Assembly: GCA_034670405.1 (NCBI GenBank)
Contig: JAXDDX010000003.1
Location: forward strand, 11,883,501-11,947,500
DNA: 64,000 nucleotides
From: Hoplostethus atlanticus
Lineage: Eukaryota; Chordata; Actinopteri; Trachichthyiformes; Trachichthyidae
Direction of reading: 5' to 3'
The notes under the pieces are model-generated. The model had not been told where the DNA came from. It did no database searches and saw only the letters and a list, made by a program, of their open reading frames with translations. Made by a program: the position numbers and the translations under genes. Numbering within the stretch: the stretch's first letter is position 1; every line of letters starts with the position of its first letter. This document shows positions 25,200-38,458 of this stretch, piece after piece.

Positions 25200-28089
25200 G
25201 GGAGGGAGAGAGAAAGAGAGAGAGAGCAAGAGAGAGTGAATTGATAACATTAGTGCTTGCTACTTTGTTGAATGTTTGGTCCATTATTCATACAGAGGCT
25301 TTCTCAGGCATCAATATTGTTTCTTGCAGCGCGCATCAATATGCTACCAGCTGAGTACTTGGCTTATACAACCCTGAGGTTGTTAAAGCTCATACAGCCT
25401 GTCCTTTAAGGGCTTTAGACAAGAGACTCAGAGACAATCTATGGCACACAGACCACATTGCTGCTCAGGGTTAAATACATAAAGAAAAACCAGGAATGGT
25501 AAAGATTTATCTATCAGATTCTGGGGTTTAATCAGGTCAGGAGATAGCCTTTGTTTCAGAGAGGGAGAGAAAGAAAAACAATATGCACATTCACATGCAT
25601 TCGCTAAAACCTTTAAAATACAAAAATATAAAAATATTTCCTTTCCCTCACTTGTATTACCTCACCTTACAAATACTCTTCCTAGTCTCAGCCGTGGGCA
25701 ATTTGAAGCGGCATTAACTGAAAAAGTTTGAATTTATATTTAGAATTTTTTAATCTCCAGTCATGTTTAAAGATGAAATGACTTCAGGCTGCAGTCCGCC
25801 GTGCCATGATATTAGGACCTAGATATTACAGACCCATTTTCTACAGACTCACATTTAATGAGTCCTGTGGAAATCAACATTACTTTACTGATTGGATATT
25901 TTCACTCATAGACACGCAATGCAATGTTGGTCTAAATGCATTAATGATTTGAGCTATTCTTAGACTAAAGTTAACAGCACTCAACAGAGAATTGTGCTTT
26001 TACTGTAATGAGCAATCACCTCTAATTGGACTGCTGAATACATCCCTGCTGTTCTGTGTGTTTGTTATTTAAGTAACAACACAGCAAAAGATCTTAACAA
26101 TTAAGAGTCAAATTAAGCACTTGGCCGACACCGTTCCTGAACCACAAAACCTCAAGTGGTTTATGATTAGATTTAATTACCAACACACGATGCAGTACAT
26201 TTTTATTTTATTTTTATTTTCTCTTGCAAATACACTCATGCAGGCTGCAACAGTTATAGTACAGTCTTTTACTGGAGACACTTGACTAAAATGTACACTT
26301 TTTACATTTTCGTACGTATGTTTTGTATGTTTTGTATGTATTAAATCATTAAATCATAAGCAATGTCAAAGGAGTCGGTGTACTCAGCATGCTAATGGTA
26401 ACCTTACATGTATAGTGTGTATGTTTGTGTGCACGTTCATGCCTGGATGCACACAGAATCTCCTTGACACATGATGTTATCATTTCCATCATTTAGAAAG
26501 CGTAATTACAGTCTTCAAGTTAAAATTCATAGACAAAAGTTTTTCCCACAGATTTAACTCACAAACCAACAGGATATAGGAACTCACAACAGCATTGTTA
26601 CACCTGCCTAAAGAGCAGAACTGGTTTTCAACTGATTTCTGGTGTTGTATGTACATCCATGTACGTGTAGTTTTGTGCTCTGGTTGGAGACAGTCTTTCT
26701 CTGCTTCTTTAAAAGACTCAGGCACAAACACAGAGGGTCCCGTTTTCATGCTGATGCAGACCAAGTGCAGTGAACTGCTGCAGCGAAGTAACAATTTGTT
26801 TGGTGCAAGCTGAATTCTTCCTGCCTGCGCCCAATCGGTAATTTCGTGGCTTGCCGTGACATCTCTTACATCTCTGACATCTCTCTCAGTAGAGGGGAGC
26901 GTCAATACAAATCAGGTGGCACAGTACAAATTTGGTATCAGAAACTACAATTGCGCCTCTGCCTAGGCAGTGCTGGTGTTGTGCTATTTACGTGACTTTA
27001 GTTGGCGAAGGCGCACGTGCACATAGACCTCTCTAAGGTCACATAAACCCCTTTTATGTATGTTATGTTTGCCTATAACCAGTAGCCACATGTATAGTAC
27101 TTTGTGAACATTATACTCTGGTTCTATAGATGTGATTTTGCATTTCTTGAACTGTGGTCAAGTTGTGTCCAGCTGATCCTGTTATGTGGAGGTAGAAGGA
27201 CATTGCAGTCTACTGGGCTAGAAGGGGTGACCATTATCTGTCATCTACAACCGCTTACAGAATATATGAGGGCCTAACAAACAGCCATTGAAACAAACGG
27301 TAATCTCACTTCGAAAGGGTTGACATTGCACGTCACAGTGTAGCATCGGGAGGGGAAATTCACTTTAAAAACAACTAACCTTTTTATACTAAACACAACC
27401 GCAAATCTTGCAGACACTCTCAGAACCGCATCGGGGCAAACATTAAATTGAGTAGATTTGAAGCCACAGTCTCAAGGTTCACTTAGAGAAAAAAAGGCAG
27501 TGTGTCCCCCGCTTCCCAGAAACAGACAGCAAAGTAATCTCATTGTCAAAAGGTGATGGTTGGCAACAGCAACATGTGGCCTGGTAGCAGCAGGGTGGTG
27601 ATTATGTGTTACTTTATGTGTTCATGCTCTGAATATTAAGTTGATGATTTGTCAGCCTTTGATTTCTACACATTGCCTAAGCACGGGGTTAGCAGAATTT
27701 GGTCTAAATTATATTTCACCAACAGAGGTTTGAAGACAACATATTAGCGGTAGCAGCACTTGCTTACGTGTTCATCCTATTTTCATCTTACTCACCCATG
27801 TCTACAGATATAGCACACACCACACACCACACACCACACACCAGCATGTGTGCACAAACACACACTTGTGAATACGTGTATAGACAAAGTTAGACTGTGG
27901 AACCGACCCATATAGTGGCAGAAAGAACTAAAGTATAATACAACTAAAACATAAGTGGCATCAATTACAACAGTGACACAGCATGGAGGGAAGACGGAGA
28001 GAAGTAAAAGCCCAAATAAGAAATTTAGCAGAGAGAGTTATGAGAAAATAAAAGGATCACATTGTGTCTTTGGACAGCTCCTCTAGTTT

Positions 28090-28309
28090 CGGCATCTATT
28101 GCACGCCCGACTGTCCTGGTAGGGGGATCCCTCTCTGAGTAGCCCCTCCAAAGGTTTTTTTTCCATTTTTTCCTAAAAGGTTTTGTGGGAGTTTTTCCTT
28201 GTCCTCTGTTGAGGGTCCAAGGTCACACTTTGGGCACTGTGAAGCCCTTTGAGACTGTAACGGTGATTAAGGGCTATACAAATAAAATGTGATTTGATTT
28301 GATTTGATT
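28090..28309 (+). mobile_element. Non-LTR retrotransposon 3' end with (TGATT)n tail
   Basis: The words GTTTTTCCTTGTCCTCTGTTG, GTGAAGCCCTTTGAGACTGT (shown here in pieces) and GGGCTATACAAATAAAATGT precede repeated TGATT. This is the common fish LINE 3' UTR layout in which 'ggctataCAAATAAAat' is followed by a short tandem repeat. It is in plus orientation, and its 5' end is truncated at an uncertain point. Confidence 0.75.
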
Positions 28310-28474
28310 CCTCTATAATCCTTCTGTAGTGAGAAGAGTTCAGTGTAGGGTCATGTCCCTCAAGTCAGATGTTTACTGCATCACTGCAATCCAGCCCTCA
28401 TTCCAGCTTCAGTTCCAGCCCCCAGCACCAATCATGTCGGCTACTGAGCCACTCAGCCTAAGGCCATGGTCGTA

Positions 28475-28480
28475 TTTATT
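28475..28480 (-). terminator. Candidate poly(A) signal of the PRLHR-like gene
   Basis: TTTATT on the plus strand reads AATAAA on the minus strand, about 420 bp beyond the receptor stop codon at 28903-28905. Confidence 0.4.
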
Positions 28481-28902
28481 CCCTTGGCCCTTTTTAAGCT
28501 GCAGGATCTGCTCAGTGTCTAGTGCCAGCTAGCTTTGCCGACGTCCAACACATCAATAGGGATCCCGAGGGATGACTTCATCTTCATCTGCACCACACTG
28601 AACTACAATGTCATCTGGATTTGTCAAAACATTTTTCAAATCACTTCATCCATTTTTCCACATCTTCACTCGCCCTACTTAGAGGGAAACTGCACAAGAA
28701 AGAAAAACATAAAATTTCTTGATGTCCGACCTCAGCTGCTGAAGGAAGATAGAGAAATCTGTTGTTGTTGTCTGTTGATGTTGGCTTGTGCTTTTTTTTT
28801 TTTGGTGGAGCCAGGGTTTGGGCATGGGTCTGCATGTCAGCATCTGTGGATCTAGACCCAGGCTAAAGCAGGTGGCGGTGTTATGGCTGGAGCAGTGGGA
28901 GC

Positions 28903-30799
28903 TCAGCCCCTTAATGTCGCCCTCTCCACCGGCTCCCGGCGACTGCGACAGGGACAGAGGTAGCCCTTCAGGTGCATGCGGACCTTGCTGTGCAGTGAGG
29001 CGTAGATAAAAGGGTTGTAACAGGCAGAGCTCATAGCCACTAAGTGACAGCAGACTTGTAAGACGTTTACGTAGCGCTTCCCTATGATGTGGAAGTCTGG
29101 GTCGAGGTCCAGCAGCAGGTTCAGCACCTACATGGTGACATTGGAATACTCATGTGTGAATACAATATGTACTGAGGTCTTGAAAATACACATAAATAAA
29201 ACATATTTCAGAAATTGCAAACCAAAATATAATCAAACCATAATCAATCCAGGTAGTAACTTAGTTTTATAATTGATGTATTCTTACTGATAACCAGAGT
29301 TGCTCATCTCTACTGCAATAAAAAAACAAGGCCTTACATTTCCATCAATATGATGATGAAATCTAATCCAACCACACCTCTTAGCATTTGAATGGCTCAT
29401 TATGGCCATAATGTAGGATTTGTAAGCACAGTTGGATGTGCAATTGTTCCTGTGGTTCATGAGTGTATATCATTTCATTATTCCATGGACAGTTAAGGCT
29501 CTCTTTCACTGCTGTCCAGTTTATATGTCAATATATGCCTAGAAGACAATAATAGAAGACTATAATCCTCATGTCCCTCCCCATCCTACCTTCCAGAGTC
29601 CCTACTCAATGAACATTGAGTCGGTTAGGTAAGCAGTAAGGGACCAGACTGGTCCAGCTAAGAATGGCTTGATTTTTGGATCTAACATAAGCTCACATAA
29701 GCTTGACCCACCTGCAGGGGTAGCCAACAGAGGGCGAAGGCCAATACAGAGGCCACCAGCAGGGAGAAGGTCTTCTTCCTCCTTTTGCTCCAGCGATGCT
29801 GGCTGTGGGACGTCTCCCCAGGCAATGCATGGCGTTTCAGGGTGACAGTGATCGCACAGTAGGATACGCTGACTGACAGCAGCGGGATCATGTAGGAGGC
29901 TATGAGAATGAAGCAGGAGTAGAGCAGTCGCAGATGGCCGCTATTAGGCCAGAATTCCTCACACACTACCAGGTCAACGCCGCTGGGGCGCAGGTCCAGA
30001 AGCCTTGTGTAGAGGGAGGGAGGGGCAGCCAGGGCCAGAGATAAAAACCAGACACCCAGAGCCACTGCACCACAACCCCACACTGAGATCCTCCTCCGTA
30101 CTGGATGAGCTGAGACAACCAACAGAAAAAGATACAGACATAGCCTGTAAAAGCTGAGTATTATGCATATGAAAATAGAATATAAATAGAATATAAAACC
30201 ATTTATCATAGAATAAAAAACAAAACAACTGTGTTTACATAGACAATTAATCACTATATTTGAGATCAAGTCCTTCTCCTACCTATGACAATGTAGCGGT
30301 CCACAGCAATGGCAGTAAGGGAAAGCACTGATGCAAAGACTGTGGCACATTGCAGCAGGGGGACCAGGTGGCAGAGGGGCCTTCCAAAAGCCCAGCCATG
30401 GCTGTCGAAGGCATAAGATGCTGTGAGTGGCACACAACTCAGACACATCAACAGGTCACCAGCAGCTAGGTTACCGATGAAAAAGTTGGTGGCATTGTGG
30501 AGCTTTTTGTCAGCCAAGATGCAGGCCAGCAGGAAGGAGTTGCCAACACCAGCCACGACCACTAAGAGGCAGTAGAGGGGCAAGAAGAGAGGCTTGAAAC
30601 GTAGAAGAAGCTCCATGCCTGAAAACATGTCTAGGGGGTCGCTGTGGTTGAGTTCTTGACTTTCGATGCCTTCTAGTCTTGGTTCATGGCTGATGTTAGT
30701 GGGCCCACGGAAATCCTCAACCATGAAGATATCCATCTCAGGTCTCTCTGCATACACACCCCCCCTATCATAAAAATGAGCATGACAAGCAACAAACAA
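28903..30799 (-). CDS. prlhr: Prolactin-releasing peptide receptor (PRLHR/GPR10)-like GPCR, three exons
   Basis: Rhodopsin-class neuropeptide receptor. Minus-strand exons: 30799-30283, 30109-29712, 29127-28903, with GT-AG junctions. They sum to 1140 nt (379 residues plus stop) from the most distal ATG. The ATG at 30736 (MDIFMVEDF, 358 residues) may be the real start, because an acceptor-like TATGCAG precedes it. Features matching PRLHR: LHNATNFFIGNLAAGDLLMC in TM2, VPLTASYAFDSHGWAFG before TM3, AIAVDRYIVI at the end of TM3, HPVRRRISV in loop 2, CEEFWPN in loop 2 outside, KRRKKTFSLLVASVLAFALC leading into TM6, CWLPLQVLNLLLDLDPDF, and AMSSACYNPFIYASLHSKVR in TM7, which keeps NPxxY. Intron 1 falls directly after the DRY region and intron 2 after TM6. 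Which teleost PRLHR paralogue this is cannot be decided here. Confidence 0.9.
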
Positions 30800-31107
30800 T
30801 AGGAGAAGTTACATCCAGGTAATCATCATCACACATGGGATTTCTATGCTGGCAATAAATTGAATTCTATTTGTGTAATATTTGATATTTTGTATCCAAA
30901 TTACATATTTGAATCACTGTTAACAGTCGTAGGCACGTTGTTGTAATTTTCCAAAAGAGAAAGTGGGATTATTCTCTTTTGTTTCTGACTATGAAGACAG
31001 ATGTTCATTAATACTGACAGGTAGGCCCACTGTGTGTTTCGGTCAAGAAGCCGTGACCCAGAGAGCACCATGAGTGAAAGAGTAAAAGTTACGTTTAGGC
31101 AAGAACA

Positions 31108-31340
31108 ATGGGCCTCATTTACGAAACGTGTGTAAGACCAGATTTAATCGTAGAGTGTTTGTACGAACGTTTCTATGAACACAGTCTCATTCATCATTTT
31201 GTTCATATCTGAATTTGTTCGTTGGTACGATCAAAACCTATGAGTGTTTGGAAACATGTGGGAAGGCACTTCCCAGAATGCCTTATTCTTTATGCAAAAT
31301 CAATTACAGTAGTGCCAAACCTCTTTACAAAGAAAATGTT
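31108..31340. mobile_element. Interspersed repeat fragment ('GGGCCTCATTTA' type)
   Basis: The motif GGGCCTCATTTACGAAACGT opens many copies of a fish DNA-element family whose ends read GGGCCTCATTTATNAAACG. Degenerate inverted words follow (acgaacgtttctatg). The family and end are not established from this one copy. Confidence 0.4.
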
Positions 31341-33374
31341 TCAGAGGCCTTGTAGAAAAAAAAGACCTAATAGGCTGTAATGGCGTATTTGTAGAATTGT
31401 CCTTATTTATAACAATAACAAGATTATCCAACTTGTAATGGGTTCATCACATGGACTGGACGCCTTACAAATACAATTACATAGTCCTGCCAGCTGATGA
31501 AGACGCAGCCTGGATCTGATCTGTGTCCAACTCCAATTCCAGTGAGGTCTCTCCAACTGGAACTGATCCTCTGATCCATGTCGGTTAGCACCACAGTGCG
31601 CTGCCCTCCTCCTGTCGCTGATAATATGTGCCTACTTCTCCTTATTCTTTTTTCACAATCTGATTTCATGTTGAATTATTTTTTACCTCAATGTTTTCCA
31701 CGTTTCATGAATCCCACGTTGGTATTTTCATACACACATAAATACGAAAAATGAAAAGTTCTGTGAATGAGTTGGTTAAGCTTAGGATAAGGGTTAGAAC
31801 AAATGTTACCATAACATTTATTGAAGGTGGGAATCAAACTCAGATCCTTTGTTTTTGCAAGCAAAATGTTTGTCCCCCTTACTTCCCCTGTTCACCCTCT
31901 TATGGGAGCTTTGCCCCTCAAAAACCTTTGTTAGCCATTTGCAATGCTGCTGGTTATTACTGGCATGTTGGTGATATGTTTTACAGTGTCAGACATGGCT
32001 CAATAGTGAATATTGAGACAGCATAGAAAGACATCTTATTGCCATCTTGATAATTGGTCACGTGACCAATTATCACTTTTAAATTTTGAAACCACAAAAT
32101 TATCGTTTGATCATGTGCTGTTGTAAATTGATAGACGAATGTGTGAAGGGTGTCAATCAATCAGAGCTGTACATATTTAACGTGCAGGACATGGGCTCAG
32201 TCGCAGACGCTTGTGATACACAGTGGGCAGCCTCATTTAAAAGTAGGGGCGGTCCGCTGGCAACCCTTTTTGCTATTACCAAAAGATTGACATCTAGTTC
32301 ATCAAATCTTTCCTTTAGGGGATATAACAAGATGGATCCACTCCGTTGATTCAATAAGTGTACGGTCTTGACAGCTCACGTTAGAGCTGTACTCCCGGTG
32401 GCACTGCATGTCTTTCATTTCAAATTTGGTATGTACGTGTATATAAAAAACACCAGGAATATGTTTACTGATCCCATCCGAAGCTGTCTATCTGATGCCT
32501 TGGAGAATAGCCACCCTTGCCTGGTAACGCCGTTGCCATGGTCCTTGTAGAAGCCATACAGACCCAGCAGTTAATTTCTGAGGCGTGATTAGAATTGAGA
32601 ACCCTCACAATGCAAAACAGGAAGGACTCATGCTCTCTCTCTCTTTCTCTCTTTCTATCTCTTTTTCTCTCTTTGTCTCACTCTATCTGTTTTATCTCTC
32701 TGTCTTGTTGGCTTCCTTGTTTTTTGTTTTTCTCCTTATATCACTCCCTCATTCTTTCTTTTCATATCCTTCTTTTCGTACCCTCAAATTGTCTTTCTGC
32801 TCTCTCTCTGACTCCACTGCCAGTTCTAACCTTTCCCACTCACACTGATCAGTCTTGCATTGCTATAACTCCAAGTCTCAGGACGCGGAGGCTAGACAAA
32901 TATGAACCAGAAATACCAGCATCCCAAGTTAATATGAGGTCCCAGCTTTTCTCAGCTTGAATTGCAACAGAAACAGAGTTTCGATGGCATCGATGGCACT
33001 GGTTTCGAGTTTTCACAGAAAGAAAATTGAGTTAGTGGTCTGTATAGGTTCGGTTTACAATGTGCACTTGTCACTTCATAGATCTCCCAAAAATCATCAC
33101 TTGCTATATAGCAAAGATTGAATTGAGATGGTAGCGTATGAAACAGAATGAGATGAAAGTCTGGAGCCTGATACAATGAGTGCTGTCAACAATGAGGATT
33201 TCAATGTCAGTATACTACAAGCTCACTTTGAAGTGAGGATGTGTTTCCCTTTCTACAGGGACAATAGTCCTCTGCTTGGTGAATGTCATTCTCTGTCTCT
33301 CATCAACAGAGGTCAAAGCTATCCTGATAGGCTCCACCAAGGAACAACCCAAGTCAATTAATAAATGACAATAA

Positions 33375-33375
<1 letters not shown>

Positions 33376-33437
<62 letters not shown>
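33376..33437 (+). repeat. (AC)n microsatellite
   Basis: About 31 uninterrupted AC units. Confidence 0.95.
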
Positions 33438-33439
<2 letters not shown>

Positions 33440-34085
33440 CGTATGTTGTATTTGAACAGGTATGTTTATAGTTATACATTTTATTTTATTCACAATTTCA
33501 TAATACACTTCTCAAATACAAACAGGTACACAAAACAGACACATAGCCAGGGGAACATCTCTCTTGTACAGTATGATACTTGTACATGTAATGGTTCTTG
33601 ATTGTAAAAAAGACCCACTAATTAAACAAACCGATGTGTATGTTAGGCTATATATTAATTTATACTTTTCATTCATAAGCTATGGAAACAAAAAAAAGTG
33701 CATCCTACCTGTGCTGATCTTTGAAATGTGAGATATTGAGAAGATCCCGTCTGGCGGCTCCTCAGGTTCTTTTCTCGTCCTTTCTTTGTCTTCTTTCTTT
33801 GTCTTTACTCTTCTTCTATCTAGTTAACAGACATCAAATCTCTGGTTAGGAGTGCTCAGTCGCACCTATAGACAGTAGTCTGCAATGATATGAAGTCAGG
33901 CAAGGTGTCAGCGTTCTCTCACTCAGCGGTGAGAGAGAGTGATAGAGAGAAAAATAGAGAAATGGAGAGAGGGACCCACATAACCTCTCTCTCAAATCCT
34001 CATAGAAGGTGTCCCCTCCTTTCTTTTCTAGAATGCCCTCCCACCCATTCTCCTTTATTTTTTCCCTGCAACACACATTGACGCA

Positions 34086-34137
<52 letters not shown>

Positions 34138-36087
34138 CTACAAACACACATCTCTGCATGTATCCTTCACAATGTGCTGTAAAGGTCTGGGCTAGAACCT
34201 ATTACTTGCCCTCAGGGGAGATGGCTCTACTCTACTCTACTGTATGACAGCCTTCAGTGCCTTTTGAACTCTCCTTCACCTGAATATGTTGAAGTATGAG
34301 TAACCATGTGAAAAAGTAATTACCTTTGTTTTCCCTTTCCAGGGTAAGGAAGAAGATGAAAACAACCATTTGCTAAATAGGAAATAAATAATTTCCCCTG
34401 TTCTCTCCGGGATAAGGGAGAAGCTAAAATAACCATTTATAAATAGGCCCTAAACACAGAATAAACATAGGCTAAGAAACACACACAGACACACACTCAC
34501 ATTGTTCATACAATACCCTTACTCGTCATCCATCTTTCCTAGTGAGGGTTTGATTCTATCTAAACCAGACAGCACTTACAATGCCCCATGCTGCTACTCT
34601 TCAATATATCTGAGTATTGCAATGCCCTTTCAGAGGAGTGCCAGTGGCAAACTGACAGCCCTTAGGACAAATGCAGTACCAAGTAATGTTCAGACTGTGC
34701 CTTTCTCCTCTCCTTTCATCCTTTATCTCTTGACCTGGTGAAGGCTGTTCCTTATCCCTGGTGTTTAAAGTGTGATGAGGAAAAGTCACTTGACCACAAA
34801 AACCAAGTCCAAGTGTATTACAAATCAATTGGGAGACCAATTCAACACAGAATGGACCACTCAATAGAGTACACTACCCTGCCTGACAGTCACTCATGAG
34901 AGAGTCAAGAGAAATTGAAGAATGCAGTGGATATAGATTACTATATTTTAGGGGAATTCTCAACAGCAGGGCTTTTGTTAGGTTTGAAAGGAAATTGACT
35001 GTTGATTGTTTTTACGGCTGCTGTGTGAAGCTCGCAAAGACAAGGAGATGGAAAAGGCATTCAGGTATTGAGGTGTAGCTCTGCATGTTTAGCTCGTTAT
35101 CACGTGTCTGTGTGATTGGCTGTCTATCAAGTCTATCCTCTGGCAGTATATTAATGGATTGAGATTGTGTATTTACCTTTTTACATACTGTGGATATATG
35201 TGTGTGTATACACTAAACATTACACGTCTTTGTGGTGATTTGGGCCCGAGATCAAGTAGATAGATAGATTCTACTTCTACTTCTACTTCTAATATTCCTT
35301 GTCACCTGGTCACCATTGAAAGATTCCTGACGCTGGCCTCCGTTTCTCACTTGTCTCCCTACTGCTCTCTCTCATCTGTCTTTCTAACCTCCTCTCCTGC
35401 CTCAGTTAACCCTGCCTGAGTTTCATGCTGTTTAGTACCTGCTCTAACCCTGAAGGCATGTTTTATTCCCTGACAAAATGCGTAATCTGTCACTCTCTGA
35501 TATGAGAGGAAAATTAATTATTTTTTGCTTCAAAAACACCAAACTCTATCTCCAGGTATTAATGAATTCCATGTTCAATTTAGATAACAGACACATTTCT
35601 GATAATACTCCTGTTAGTGAAATGACTTGCAGGCTTGTATGGGACTCATAACATTTGTAGAAGAAAGTCAGATAAATTATTTATAAAAAATATTATAGGG
35701 CAGCAGTGGAGGATTTATTTTGTATATGCTCTTTTTGTTGGTCCCTGGATTTTTTTTACTTTATTGACATCACAGTACCAGCAAGTTACAAGTCAGTATT
35801 GCTTTTAGACATGATTGGTATGGAGATTGTTATGATTGGATTTTGCTAAATACTCTGCTATGTGGACAAATGTTTAGCGTCTCATTTTAGGTGCAATAGT
35901 TAGGGATCCAAATGGATGGATCCTCTTTGTCAATCTCTCTTTTCTGTTGTATTCACCATCACTCTTGAAGCCATTTAACCATTTTAATCTCAGTACACTT
36001 CAGTGAAGCCTGCAGCCAAACAAATCACAGATTAGAGAGAGACTAGACACTCTGTCGTCCACAGTGTACTCACTGCCACCTCCGTTA

Positions 36088-36133
<46 letters not shown>

Positions 36134-38458
36134 GGCCTGTGCTTCTGAATGATGACACAATACAAGGAATCTTGGTAGAGGGCACCGCCCCTGAGAGCCT
36201 TCTCAGCTGCACTTCGTACAAAAACCACATCACCCTTGTACCCATAATCGCAGCAAAGACTACCCTCTCAACTATTATCACTACAATAAAGGCATTTGTT
36301 CCTCCATCCCAATGGATTCACACTTTCTGACATATCTATTAGGAGAATTTGAGGTCCCATTCCTTTTTGAGTTCTTCCTAGTTTAGCTGACTACTGTGAC
36401 GCGGCGGAGTGCTGAAGGGATCTGCCAGTTGTCATGGAATCCACTTATCTTCATGCTGCCCTGTCAAACGTTGCTCGTTGTGTGCAATACCGCTCTTCCT
36501 GTACCTGGCCGCCGAGCAGAATGGCACATGCTGGGTCTGTTCAGCAAAACAGACACAACACAGACAGGAGAAGCAGGCGGCACAATGAAACATAAACCCC
36601 GAAAACACTGGGGAAGCTGTGACTGATCAACTTTGATTGCTAAAGATTGTGTGTGATGTTTTTCCAAGTGGATACAATACTCTCATGCTGCTAATCCTTG
36701 TGTCTCATTTTTTGTATTTTTTCATTTCTCATTCTGACTTCTGAAGCACCACTCTTACGCAGACGGTACAGAATCCACACAGAGGTGGTCCTGCAGGAGA
36801 CTCCTTTACTGATTTCATTAAACTTTCAATTGGGCTTCAGTCGTGGGTATGTGGGGTTTATCTTGTAGGTGCATCTTTGTGTGTGTGTGGCCATGTGTGC
36901 CGTGACATGTTCGGCCACAGACCTCTTGTCTCTCCTCCACTAATAGCAAGCCAAAGAAATAGGGTACAGAATTAGATTTGTTGGAAGACGATGTTATTAT
37001 GTGTACTAATGAAAACGATTTACCGTAGTGTGTCAGGTCATGTAATTCATACATAATACAACTAATTTGACAAAAATAAATGGAGGAAGGAAATCACAAA
37101 CAAAATGGGTGGAAAATCTTTGTGGGAGGAAACGGGTGTAGTTGAAGACATAAGGATATAAAAGCATAAAGAAATAGAACAATGCTGCCATGCGAATGCT
37201 GTTGGCTGTGTCTAATGTATACCAACTTATGATGGCAGTATACTAGGCAGGTGTGACCCTGCTTATAGAAGAGAAACATGCCGATGTAACCAGCACCTTT
37301 TTAAAGTGGACCAGTATTGAATTCACTTGGGTACCTTACCAGCACCATTCTAGCATGAACGTATGAAACTAAGCTGTGACTTATGGAAAAAAACATACTG
37401 AAAGAGTGATGGTATTTGGAAGAATGTATTCATTTTCCTGTGAAGAAATATAACACACACATCAAACACAGTGCAAACTCTATGATAATTACTTGAGGTG
37501 ACAAACTAGCATCCAATTCCAGTAGGGAACGTGACAACTACCACCCACAAATAAAAATATGAATAAAAAAACACAAACAAATAACCAACCAGCCAACAAA
37601 CCAACTAGCCAACCCTGTGCTTAGCCTTAAATGTGAATTAAAAAAAGGTAACCATGGATCTATTTTTACATCTCTACAATTCCCTCACATACAATTTCTA
37701 CATTGCAGTGTTTTCCATATGAACACTGGATTAACTATCTGGGATTCCACTATACTACAATGCCCTCTTGTGGATTTCTCCATTATACTTTTCTCTCCAG
37801 CATGAACCTAAACGTTTTTTTTTAACAATTCAACATTGTTGTTTTTGTTAACTGCTGTTTAATTTGTTTTTAGGTATCAGAAATAAAATGATTCATAAGA
37901 ATTTTCTTAAATGCAGCCATAAAGTATAATATATTTGTGAGGGTTTGAAAGAGAAACAAAAGTACAATAGTGGTGGAAACAGTTAAACATGAATCAGACA
38001 TACATTTACATTACATACATTAATACAATTCCATCAACAAGGCTGTCAGGATTATTTTACAGCTTTGTAAATCTAGTGCCGATCTTATGAGAAGACATGG
38101 AAAAATATTCATAATACGCATCTGCGGTGAACTTAATTCAACTTAATTAAATATTTTTATATATTTTCTTATTATTACTGGCTATTTTGATGTTAAGGAA
38201 GCACAAAGGGGAAGTGAAAATAAGAGTCGGCAGCCATATTTTGCCAGCACATTTTACAGAAAACCCCCCAGAAAAATCCAAAAAATATTCTTTCATTTTT
38301 TCATTGTCACATTTTTAAAATGTATTTCAAAGTGGATTTGGACGTCATTATCATAGGTAATTGCAAAGGCCCCCTAAATCAAGTTAAAATTGGAACTTGG
38401 CCTCAGTATATTACAAACACAATATAAAGACAAAATACAGCAAAGAGCAATCCATATG

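Larger units (their letters stand above)
24130..28474. other. Intergenic sequence between two receptor genes
   Basis: No gene was recognised. The region holds a (TG)n run (about 24341-24375), a (GATA)n run (25160-25199), AT-rich sequence, and a LINE 3' end (28090-28309). Open frames are short and without domain features. Confidence 0.6.
30800..38458. other. Gene-poor intergenic region
   Basis: No gene was recognised on either strand. Contents: an interspersed fragment starting GGGCCTCATTTACGAAACGTG near 31110, a CT-rich stretch (32630-32780), (AC)n runs at about 33376-33437 and 34100-34135, a (TG)n run at about 36092-36130, and AT-rich sequence with scattered AATAAA from 37500 to 38300. The end of this region, next to 38459, presumably includes the 3' UTR of the GVIN-like gene. 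Confidence 0.55.
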
